DNA of 64,000 nt from the NCBI GenBank assembly GCA_029261715.1, contig JAJDAT010000014.1, forward strand, positions 424,456-488,455, read 5' to 3'. Position numbers and translations under genes: made by a program. Numbering within the stretch: the stretch's first letter is position 1; every line of letters begins with the position of its first letter. The DNA comes from Nitrospinia bacterium. Lineage in GTDB: Bacteria > Nitrospinota > Nitrospinia > Nitrospinales > JAJDAT01. The notes below the pieces were generated by a model, which saw only the letters and a program-made list of their open reading frames with translations, was not told where the DNA came from and ran no database searches. Shown in pieces: positions 8,358 to 15,669 of the stretch.

Positions 8358-8765
8358 TTAAACAGGGATTTCACTCTTACTATCTGCCGTTTTATCCAAA
8401 GCTTTATTTATTACAGAAAATAATTTCTTCAAGTTAATTGGTTTGTCTACGCAAGCAAAAGCTCCATTTCTTAGACATTCTGCTTTTATTTCTTGGTCGC
8501 TTAAGGCCGTAGTCATGATCACTTTAATATTAGGTTTCCAAAGCCTTATCATTTTGACCAACTCGTCTCCAGTTAACTTTGGCATTAAAATATCCAAAAG
8601 AATCACATCTGGACCAAAACTATGAATTTTTTCTAAAGCTTTCTCGCCATCTTCAGCTTCTTCAAACAAGTAATTTTTCTTTTTTAGATAAACTAAAAGT
8701 AATCCTCGGGCGTCTGGATCATCATCAACCACCAAAATTTTAGCAGATTCGTTATTGGTTTTCAT
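8358..8765 (-). CDS. Single-domain response regulator (CheY-like)
   Basis: The protein is 135 residues from the chosen ATG at 8765, which has AAGGG about 7 bp upstream; an upstream TTG at 8819 would add 18 residues with no such signal. It is a lone receiver domain. It has the acidic cluster VVDDDPD near the start, the phospho-accepting aspartate in VILLDILMPK, the conserved Thr in MTTALS and the lysine in CVDKPI. No output domain is present, so it must act by binding a partner, as CheY or phosphorelay intermediates do. No histidine kinase lies nearby, so its sensor is unknown. It points towards the kinase/phosphatase cassette but is convergent with it. Confidence 0.88.
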   Translation of the reverse strand: MKTNNESAKILVVDDDPDARGLLLVYLKKKNYLFEEAEDGEKALEKIHSFGPDVILLDILMPKLTGDELVKMIRLWKPNIKVIMTTALSDQEIKAECLRNGAFACVDKPINLKKLFSVINKALDKTADSKSEIPV

Positions 8766-9057
8766 TTTAGCCCTTATAACTCGGCATTTTTTGAGTATTA
8801 ATACTTTTTCTAAAAACAATCTTAGTCAATTATATAATAAGATTCAAATTGTCTTTTTTATTTATGATAAGTCAAAAAAACGAATATTTATTTTTTTAAG
8901 AACGCCCAAAAGTTTTAATGGTAAAATTTAAAGATACGACAAGCGCGATAAAATCTTTTGGTTGGCATGTATAAATTCTTAATCGAACAAAGCCAATCAT
9001 TCAGGATTATTGAACTTTTACAAATCCCCTTAATCTTAAACCCAATAAAATAAATGT
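8766..9057. other. Divergent intergenic region
   Basis: About 290 bp of very AT-rich DNA lies between the response regulator (-) and the TPR/FGE-like gene (+). It must hold both promoters, but no hexamer pair is convincing. No ORF, repeat or RNA gene was recognised. Confidence 0.4.
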
Positions 9058-11541
9058 ATGAACTCTTTAGCTAGATTATTCACCTATTCAATTTTATTAT
9101 GCTTTTTTTGTTTTATTGAAATTGCAGGAGGATTAAAAGCTTCATTTGCCGAAGACGTTTCTCTATTTTTATCATCCATTCCAAATTTAAGCGAAGATAA
9201 AATAAACCTAAGTAAAACCTTATTAGCTGTTTCAAAAGATTGGAATAAAAATGTCGACGAAGTTTTCTTTAAAACTTCTATTGAAGCCTTAGTAGAAGAA
9301 GTTAATAAGAACATTCAAAATAGTTCGAAACCTTCAGAAATTGTAACCGCGTTAAGAGAAGTCATACACAAAAAATTCGGTTATCGATACACAGATCAAC
9401 TAGACCCACAAGGGATTCCCCTCAATCCAAACGAACTGTTTTTACATGGACTACTTGAAACTCAAAAAGGTTATTGTATGACCTTGTCGCTCATTTATTT
9501 AATAGCGGCCGAATATTTAGAAAAACCCATTTTTGGCGTCGCGTTGCCTAATCATTTTTTTGCGCGCTACGATTCAAAAGATTCCCATATCAATATAGAA
9601 GCAACCGAAGGAGGAATACCCCTTCCAGATAGTTATTATTACGATCGCTTTGGAGTTGAAAAAAATTCTTCTTTTTTTATGAAAAGTCTGAACAAAAAAC
9701 AAACTCTAGGAGCTTATTTTTCGAATGTAGGAATGGCTTATTACAAACAAAATCTTCCTAAAAAAGCAGTATTTTATTTAGATCTTGCCACCCAAATAAA
9801 TCCTCTTTCGGTCGAAGCTCGTAATAATTTAGGAAACATTTATTCTGAATTAAAAGAATTCAAAAATGCAATTAAACAATATGAAGCAGCCTCCAACGCG
9901 GATCCGAACAATCTAGCGACCCTTTTTAATTTAGGAATTGCCTACTCCGATTCTGGAGAAAAAAAGGGAGCCGCCGAGGCCTTCATGCAAGTCATTCAGA
10001 TTGATCCCAATTATGTTCCAGCCCATCGATATCTAGTTAAAATCTTTATTGATCAAAGCAATTTTATTGGAGCTCTTCTACATTTAAAACAAATTTCTAA
10101 GCGACAAAAAAATAATCCCGAAATTTCTCTAACGATAGCCGAAGTTTACTTTCAACTTAAAAATTATGAAATGGCTTTACAAACTTTAAAGAAAATAGAA
10201 TCGTCCTTTCCAGATAATCCAAAATTTAAAGAAAAGTTGGCCGAAGCCTTTTACCGTCTGGAAAAATTTGACGAAGCGATATCTCAATATCGTTATTTAA
10301 TTGAAATGAAACCGAATAATTTAAGATCCTACGTTCAATTAGGCTGGACTTATTATCGTAAGGGGGAAATCGATTTGGCTATTGGCTGGACTAAACGCGG
10401 CCTAAAAGATAGTCCCGAGCCTGATAAGTTAAAAACTCTAGGTCGCATGAATCTTGGTTTTTATAACGTTCTCGACGAACAATTTGAAGAAGCTCAAAAT
10501 TGGTATAAAAAGACGTTGTCCGCAAAAAATTCAAACTTATTGGAAGGTATGGTGGGCGACCTAACTGAGGCCCAGGACAAATTCCCTAATTTAATGGAAA
10601 TATACTTTTTTAAAGGTTGGCTATACAAAGAATCGCAAAAAGATGAGAAAGCCGCCGAATTTTTAAAAAAATATTTGGCTAAAGCTCCAAACGGAAAAAT
10701 GGCAAAAGCCGCTAAAAACGCCCTTAAAGAGTTGGGTATAGCCGTAAATATCGACAACCTCAATGAAAAATCAGAAGCAGGAATGATTCTTATCCCCTCT
10801 GGGTTTTTCTTAATGGGTTCTGACGATAAAGGAAGTGACGAGAGCCCCAAGCACAAAGTATTTCTAGACTCATATTTTATTGATCAATTCGAAGCAAGCG
10901 CTGAGGAATTCGCCATATTTTTGAACCAATCTCCCGACCCAAGTAGATATTATAAAGATAATAAATATGGGACCTTAGATTTTGGCAAAAAATTTAAACC
11001 TAGAGAAGGATTTGAAAACTTTCCTATTAATAACGTAACTTGGTTTGGGGCCAAAGCTTTTTGCCAATTTAACGATAAGAGACTCCCTACGGAAGCCGAA
11101 TGGGAAAAAGCCGCTAGAGGAGTTGACGGAAGAAGATACCCCTGGGGAGATACACAACCAACTCCCTCAATCGCCCGTTTTAATCAACAATGGGACGAAA
11201 AAAGACTGAACGCTATGGTCTCAGTAGATTCTATGTCTGGCGGTAAAAGCCCCTTTGGGCTAGAGCAAATGGCGGGGAATATTAAAGAATGGGTAGACGA
11301 TTGGTACGATGGAGAGTATTATACGGATTACAAACACCAAATAAATCCAAAAGGCCCTTTTGGGGGCGAGTTTAAAGTATTAAAAGGAGGATCCTGGCAC
11401 GATTTAATGAGTTTTCTTTATTCTTCCTTTCGGAATAATAGTGCGCCTTCCATAGGGCTTGAAGACTATGGGTTTCGTTGCGCAAAGAGTAAAGAAAAAG
11501 GACCAGCTCCCAAGAAATTAATCAGGTGGCAAAATAATTAA
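9058..11541 (+). CDS. Exported transglutaminase-like / TPR / FGE-sulfatase domain fusion
   Basis: This 827-residue protein starts with a hydrophobic signal segment (residues about 8-30). Residues about 35-220 resemble the SirB1/transglutaminase-like core, with the cysteine in KGYCMTLS and the histidine in LPNHFFARY. Residues about 225-560 are tandem TPR units. Residues about 575-815 form a formylglycine-generating-enzyme-like domain (IPSGFFLMGSDDKGSDESP, RLPTEAEWEKAARG, AGNIKEWVDDWYD, GFRCAKS). The FGE region lacks the paired active-site cysteines expected after GGSW, so it is probably a binding module or a different activity rather than sulfatase activation. The product should sit in the periplasm or outer envelope. 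It is a single-gene unit with no evident operon partner. Confidence 0.8.
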   Translation: MNSLARLFTYSILLCFFCFIEIAGGLKASFAEDVSLFLSSIPNLSEDKINLSKTLLAVSKDWNKNVDEVFFKTSIEALVEEVNKNIQNSSKPSEIVTALREVIHKKFGYRYTDQLDPQGIPLNPNELFLHGLLETQKGYCMTLSLIYLIAAEYLEKPIFGVALPNHFFARYDSKDSHINIEATEGGIPLPDSYYYDRFGVEKNSSFFMKSLNKKQTLGAYFSNVGMAYYKQNLPKKAVFYLDLATQINPLSVEARNNLGNIYSELKEFKNAIKQYEAASNADPNNLATLFNLGIAYSDSGEKKGAAEAFMQVIQIDPNYVPAHRYLVKIFIDQSNFIGALLHLKQISKRQKNNPEISLTIAEVYFQLKNYEMALQTLKKIESSFPDNPKFKEKLAEAFYRLEKFDEAISQYRYLIEMKPNNLRSYVQLGWTYYRKGEIDLAIGWTKRGLKDSPEPDKLKTLGRMNLGFYNVLDEQFEEAQNWYKKTLSAKNSNLLEGMVGDLTEAQDKFPNLMEIYFFKGWLYKESQKDEKAAEFLKKYLAKAPNGKMAKAAKNALKELGIAVNIDNLNEKSEAGMILIPSGFFLMGSDDKGSDESPKHKVFLDSYFIDQFEASAEEFAIFLNQSPDPSRYYKDNKYGTLDFGKKFKPREGFENFPINNVTWFGAKAFCQFNDKRLPTEAEWEKAARGVDGRRYPWGDTQPTPSIARFNQQWDEKRLNAMVSVDSMSGGKSPFGLEQMAGNIKEWVDDWYDGEYYTDYKHQINPKGPFGGEFKVLKGGSWHDLMSFLYSSFRNNSAPSIGLEDYGFRCAKSKEKGPAPKKLIRWQNN

Positions 11542-11835
11542 AAAAACTCGATTTTTTCAAAAATAAATCCTAAAATCTACTCCTCTTGAAATTACCTATA
11601 GTTTTTTCTAACTAGCTAATCTAAGCAAAATAAGCTGAGAATGAAAAAAGCTCTTGGTTCAAAAGATTAGGAGAAAAAGTCTCAATTCTTATTTCCCTTA
11701 GTATTTATTTTATTAAACTCTCCGGTTACAATAGCCGTTTTTGAGTTTTGAAGAAATTCGAACTTTATTAAGCAATTTGAAATTCACTTACCCCCTTACC
11801 CTAGCTCTCTAAAGGGAAGTTTTTTTAGGAAGATT

Positions 11836-12102
11836 ATGTTTGGCGCAATTGAACTTTTGATGATCGCAATTATTTTTGGAATTATCTATGGACGAAACGC
11901 AATAGATAAAACTTGGAATAAACATCCAGACGAAAACATTGCCGAGTCTTTTGCGGAAGACGTAAAACAATACTATGAAAAAGACCCAAAAAGATTAGTT
12001 CAAATAATTGTAGGGTTCGTGTCGGTAGCTATTTTTGTCATTACTTTGATTTATTGGGTATTTACAAGATACGACGTATCTAAAATATTGGGCTTAACTT
12101 AG
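11836..12102 (+). CDS. Small two-helix membrane protein, unknown
   Basis: This 88-residue protein starts at an ATG with AGGAAG 5 bp upstream. Residues 3-20 are a hydrophobic helix (IELLMIAIIFGIIYG) and residues about 54-75 a second one. Between them is a charged 30-residue loop (WNKHPDENIAESFAEDVKQY). This looks like a short inner-membrane protein with TatA/DUF-type composition, but it has no TatA FGPK motif, so I give no function. It stands alone between longer genes, with about 290 bp before it and 330 bp after it. Confidence 0.6.
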   Translation: MFGAIELLMIAIIFGIIYGRNAIDKTWNKHPDENIAESFAEDVKQYYEKDPKRLVQIIVGFVSVAIFVITLIYWVFTRYDVSKILGLT

Positions 12103-12431
12103 AAAATAAGAATTACTTAAAAAACTAAAACATCTCCCTTCTTTTTTCGACAAAATCTCGAAAGTCTATTTCATTGACCTAGCCGTTTTTATTTATTTTG
12201 AAGCTTTTTCAATGAACTTCTAAAGAAATTACTTTTTTAGACCGATCCAGCTTTAAGTATACTTTTAGTTCTTCTTTTAGGTTTAAACTGCCTAAAAATC
12301 TTTTTATAACTTTTAAGAATCGCCTCTAATAATTGAGGTTGCTTATAAAAGCAGTTATAATAAGTCTCGTTATTTAATTGTTTTATAAAGATCAACGTTT
12401 TACTTTCCAGACACTTAAAGAACCTCACCTA
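12103..12431. other. Intergenic region with a promoter
   Basis: About 330 bp between the small membrane protein and the radical SAM gene. Apart from the promoter described separately it shows only AT-rich sequence. A 64-codon reverse frame in it is not convincing. Confidence 0.4.
12333..12361 (+). promoter_or_regulatory. Sigma-70-type promoter for the radical SAM gene
   Basis: TTGAGG at 12333-12338 and TATAAT at 12356-12361 are separated by exactly 17 bp. Transcription would start near 12368, leaving a leader of about 63 bases before the ATG at 12432. The -35 element lies within an imperfect palindrome (CCTCTAAT and ATTGAGG, 12323-12338), which could be an operator. Confidence 0.55.
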
Positions 12432-14474
12432 ATGCCGCCATTAAGAATATATTTTGCTGATTTAGCCTACCAGTCTGTAGGATTGTCGTCGGAGTTTTTT
12501 CCACTGAATGTGGGATACATTGCCGCTTATTGTAAGAAGATTCATGGAGAAGCGGTAGAAGTGAAGATGTTTAAATATTTGAAAGATTTAGACAACGCAT
12601 TGTATGAGGCTCCTCCAGATATTTTAGCTTTAAGCAACTATCCTTGGTGTTTAGATTTAGGCATTGAGATGTCCCGCACCCTGTCTTCAGTCAAGCCTGA
12701 AGCATTGCATATATTTGGAGGCCCTAATTTTCCTCACGACAAAGAGGACCAAGTCAAATTTTTACGCGAGTACCCCGAAATCGACAGCTATGTGTATTTA
12801 GAAGGAGAAATGGGGTTTTCCAATCTAGTGAGCTTTGTTAGAGAAACGGGAGACCTAAAAACGGCAAGGGAAGGTTTAAAAGAAAAAGGCGTCGCCGGTT
12901 GTGTACAATTAGGGCATGACAACCAAATTGTAGAAGCTCCGCCAGCGCTTCGCATATCCGCTTTAGATGATTACCCTTCACCCTATTTAACGGGTATTTT
13001 GGATCCATTCTTCGACGGTTTGTTGACTCCTATGTTATCGACAAATCGCGGGTGCCCATTTCGTTGCACATTTTGCGCTGATGGAGCCGAGAGCGCAAAC
13101 AAGGTGACTAAGTTCAGTATGGAACGAGTGCAAGCGGAATTGAATTACATCGCTGAAAGAGTTCCTAAAAATGTCAATTCGTTACTCATATCAGATTTGA
13201 ACTTTGGGATGTTCCCTCGCGATAAAGACGTATCCAGCACAATTTCAGAATTAAAAGATCAATACCAGTACCCTGATTTCATTCAGACAACCACAGGCAA
13301 AAATGCAAAAGCTCGGGTGATGTCCAATCTGGAGATACTGAAAGGAACGTTACGACTTGGTTTGTCGGTTCAATCCTTAGATGAAGAAGTATTAAAGAAC
13401 ATCAAGAGAGATAATATTCGAACGGCAGACATTATCGATTTGCAACCTGCATTGCAAAAAGCTGAATTACCTTCGTACACTGAAGTAATCATTGGACTTC
13501 CAGGTGAGACAAGAGAAACCCACCTAAAGACCCTTGGGACTCTTCTTGAATTGAATATGGATACGATAGTGGTTTATACCTGCATGCTTTTGCATGGTTC
13601 GGAAATGAATACACCAGCAGAGCGCGAAAAGTGGGGAATGAAGACTAAATTCCGATTATTACCTCGGGACTTCGGAATTCTTCGTAACGGCAAGATCGCT
13701 TTAGAAATGGAAGAAGTGGTTGTTGCAACAGATACTTTATCTTTCCAAGATTATTTGGACCTTAGAACGCTGGCTTTGTTTGTGATATTGATCAACAACA
13801 ATCGAGGATTCCGCCCTTTGATTCGCTTGTTAAAAAGTTCAAAGGTTAAAGTTCTAGATTTCTTATTAGCAATGATAGCTAATTTAAAACAATCGGATCC
13901 TAAAGTAATCCAACTTGTAAAAGATTTTGAGCACGATACAGAAAACGAGCTATTTGAGAGCGTTGAAGAGACTCGGAAGTTTTACACTGACCCAGAAGTT
14001 TATAAGGATCTTTTAGAAGGGGATGTGGGAATGAATTTGATTCAACATTACACCGCCCGCACCATCTCTTCAGTTGTGGAAGATCTATGCGAATACGCTT
14101 TTTCGCAAGCGCAGTCTCTTTTAGAAAAAGAAAAAAGTTTGAACGAATTAGAGTTGCGCTGTTTTGAAGAAATCAAAGAGTATTGCAAAGGGATAACGCA
14201 CAATCTATTCGGAGCTGACCGCTTGGAACAGGCTCCTGAACTTGGTTTTAAATGGGACGTTAAAAGCTGGTCAAATAACCAGGATAATTTGCCTCTTAGC
14301 AAATTTGAATTTGATAAGGCAACGAAGATACGGTTTCAACTCAGCGACAATCAATATAAAGTCGTTGAAGACAACTTAAATCGCTTTGGCCATACCCCTC
14401 ATGGTCGCGCAAAAACTCTAATCCGTATGAGTATGGACAGTCTCTGGAGAACTCCAGAAGTCGTTAACGGATAA
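12432..14474 (+). CDS. Radical SAM protein with N-terminal B12-binding-like domain
   Basis: I chose the ATG at 12432 (680 residues); a TTG at 12378 would add 18 residues with no ribosome site. The first 150 or so residues have the fold order of a cobalamin-binding-like domain (FPLNVGYIAAYCKK, HIFGGPNF), but no DxHxxG motif is seen. The radical SAM cluster motif CPFRCTFC is near residue 207. The helical C-terminal third is unlike common families. Substrate is unknown: this class (BchE/MiaB-like architecture) includes methyltransferases and cyclases. The gene stands alone and uses more TTG, AAG and GAG codons than its neighbours, a possible sign of transfer. Confidence 0.8.
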   Translation: MPPLRIYFADLAYQSVGLSSEFFPLNVGYIAAYCKKIHGEAVEVKMFKYLKDLDNALYEAPPDILALSNYPWCLDLGIEMSRTLSSVKPEALHIFGGPNFPHDKEDQVKFLREYPEIDSYVYLEGEMGFSNLVSFVRETGDLKTAREGLKEKGVAGCVQLGHDNQIVEAPPALRISALDDYPSPYLTGILDPFFDGLLTPMLSTNRGCPFRCTFCADGAESANKVTKFSMERVQAELNYIAERVPKNVNSLLISDLNFGMFPRDKDVSSTISELKDQYQYPDFIQTTTGKNAKARVMSNLEILKGTLRLGLSVQSLDEEVLKNIKRDNIRTADIIDLQPALQKAELPSYTEVIIGLPGETRETHLKTLGTLLELNMDTIVVYTCMLLHGSEMNTPAEREKWGMKTKFRLLPRDFGILRNGKIALEMEEVVVATDTLSFQDYLDLRTLALFVILINNNRGFRPLIRLLKSSKVKVLDFLLAMIANLKQSDPKVIQLVKDFEHDTENELFESVEETRKFYTDPEVYKDLLEGDVGMNLIQHYTARTISSVVEDLCEYAFSQAQSLLEKEKSLNELELRCFEEIKEYCKGITHNLFGADRLEQAPELGFKWDVKSWSNNQDNLPLSKFEFDKATKIRFQLSDNQYKVVEDNLNRFGHTPHGRAKTLIRMSMDSLWRTPEVVNG

Positions 14475-14545
14475 ACCCCGCCTCTGACCCGTTTTAAGCC
14501 AACAATTGATTCTAGCCTTAAGCTCTTAGATTCAGATTTTTAAGT

Positions 14546-15019
14546 TTAATAAGAAAACCCAGACTTTCTAATATGAACGTAAGGGTCTCCTCCTTTAAGA
14601 ACTTCTCCCCCTACTATTTTTCCAACGTAGATCACATGGTCTTCAACAATAGTTTGATTTAATAATTCACATTCAAGAAAAGAAACTGAATCTTCTAATA
14701 TCGCTATATCTTTATAACCTTTTCTAACTGAAATCCCTTCAAAGAGAGGTTCATCTTTAGGTGGTTTTCCAAATCTTTTTAATAAGTCATTCGATTCTTG
14801 CCCAAGAACATTTAGGACAAACGCCTCAGAAGCTTCGACTAAAACTCTAGCGGGCCTTGATTTAGCCAAAACAACTGACACTGTTGGAGGATGAAAAGAG
14901 CATTGGCTAACCCAACTAACTAAAACGGCATCTTCATTATTTTCATGTTGGGACGTTAAAATAAATAAACCGCTTGGCACTTTGCCAAGCGCTTTGCCTA
15001 ATTCTTCGTTATCGGACAT
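14546..15019 (-). CDS. Flavin reductase-like FMN-binding protein
   Basis: This 157-residue protein fits the flavin reductase-like (DIM6/NTAB) split-barrel family. It starts with GKVPSGLFILTS, continues with the VLVSWVSQCSFHPPTVSVVL strand that contacts flavin, then FVLNVLG, and ends with DPYVHIRKSGFSY. Family members bind FMN and either supply reduced flavin to a partner oxygenase or reduce other substrates. No partner is nearby, so the physiological role is open. It is 37 bp downstream of the small lipoprotein gene and may share its transcript. Confidence 0.8.
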   Translation of the reverse strand: MSDNEELGKALGKVPSGLFILTSQHENNEDAVLVSWVSQCSFHPPTVSVVLAKSRPARVLVEASEAFVLNVLGQESNDLLKRFGKPPKDEPLFEGISVRKGYKDIAILEDSVSFLECELLNQTIVEDHVIYVGKIVGGEVLKGGDPYVHIRKSGFSY

Positions 15020-15056
15020 ATAAAACCTGGGTTAAAAATTTTGAGAATTCAACTTA

Positions 15057-15281
15057 TCACTCTTCTGATTTTTCTTTCCGTGCATTTTCATACTCTTCGT
15101 AAGATCTCAAATTAGAGTTAGTCGCGTCGCAAGATTCTTTATTCAAACGGTAATCGGTACTTTGATTGCACTCGCGCTTTTGCAAACTTTCATAAAAGGC
15201 TTTGTTACTAAAATAACTACAGCCTTGTATTAAAAAGCTACCTATCAGAAACAATAAAATATATCTCTTGGGAAAGAACAT
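15057..15281 (-). CDS. Small lipoprotein, unknown
   Basis: This protein has 74 residues from the ATG at 15281; an in-frame TTG at 15290 would add three. A hydrophobic signal segment ends in a lipobox-like LIQGC, so it should be lipidated on that Cys and anchored in an envelope membrane. The mature part is short, polar and charged (KRECNQSTDYRLNKESCD), ending in a Glu/Lys-rich tail. No family is recognised. It starts 11 bp after the upstream MshEN-like gene and is probably in the same transcript as it and the cyclase. Confidence 0.6.
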   Translation of the reverse strand: MFFPKRYILLFLIGSFLIQGCSYFSNKAFYESLQKRECNQSTDYRLNKESCDATNSNLRSYEEYENARKEKSEE

Positions 15282-15292
15282 GGTAATCAACT

Positions 15293-15661
15293 CTAATCTT
15301 TTTTAGAACTATCGTATGCTCGGAGGGCTTTTAACAACTTTGGAGGCGATATGGCTCCAATGTTTATGAGGATGTTACCTAATAGTTCAGCTTTCTCTTC
15401 CTGGATTTTAAATAACTTTTCTATATCTTCTCTTTCTAATATACCTTTGTTAACCGCGATATCTCCAAACTTTGATTGATTATCAGAGTTTCGCTGCTCG
15501 GTAAGTATAACTAAAACTTCTTTAGCGGAAACCATACCAACTTCAATTGCCAATTGCCCTAAAGGAGTTCGACTTTTTTTTTGTCGTTCCAATGCAACTA
15601 GCAAGTGATCTGCGGTTACGAATTCATTTTCCACCAAAAAATCACCTAAAAGATACGCCAT
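15293..15661 (-). CDS. Stand-alone GspE/MshE N-terminal-like (MshEN-type) protein
   Basis: This 122-residue protein consists of two copies of the module normally found at the N-terminus of type II secretion and pilus ATPases (GspE, PilB, MshE). The first has LGDFLVENEFVTADHLLVAL then LGQLAIEVGMVSAKEV. The second has FGDIAVNKGILEREDI then LGNILINIGAISPPKL. In MshE this module binds cyclic di-GMP through an R-L-G-x-x motif; here the Arg positions read Leu, Pro, Lys/Phe and Leu, so binding is not assured. No ATPase domain follows. It lies 8 bp downstream of the adenylate cyclase gene, suggesting a link to nucleotide signalling (inference). Confidence 0.65.
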   Translation of the reverse strand: MAYLLGDFLVENEFVTADHLLVALERQKKSRTPLGQLAIEVGMVSAKEVLVILTEQRNSDNQSKFGDIAVNKGILEREDIEKLFKIQEEKAELLGNILINIGAISPPKLLKALRAYDSSKKD

Positions 15662-15669
15662 GATAATGA

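Noticed and set aside
10771..11500. Active formylglycine-generating enzyme
   Set aside because: The fold signature is present, but the catalytic cysteine pair is absent.
12237..12428. A 63-residue reverse-strand ORF upstream of the radical SAM gene
   Set aside because: It covers the promoter, has low-complexity Lys/Ile-rich content, no ribosome site and no recognisable motif.
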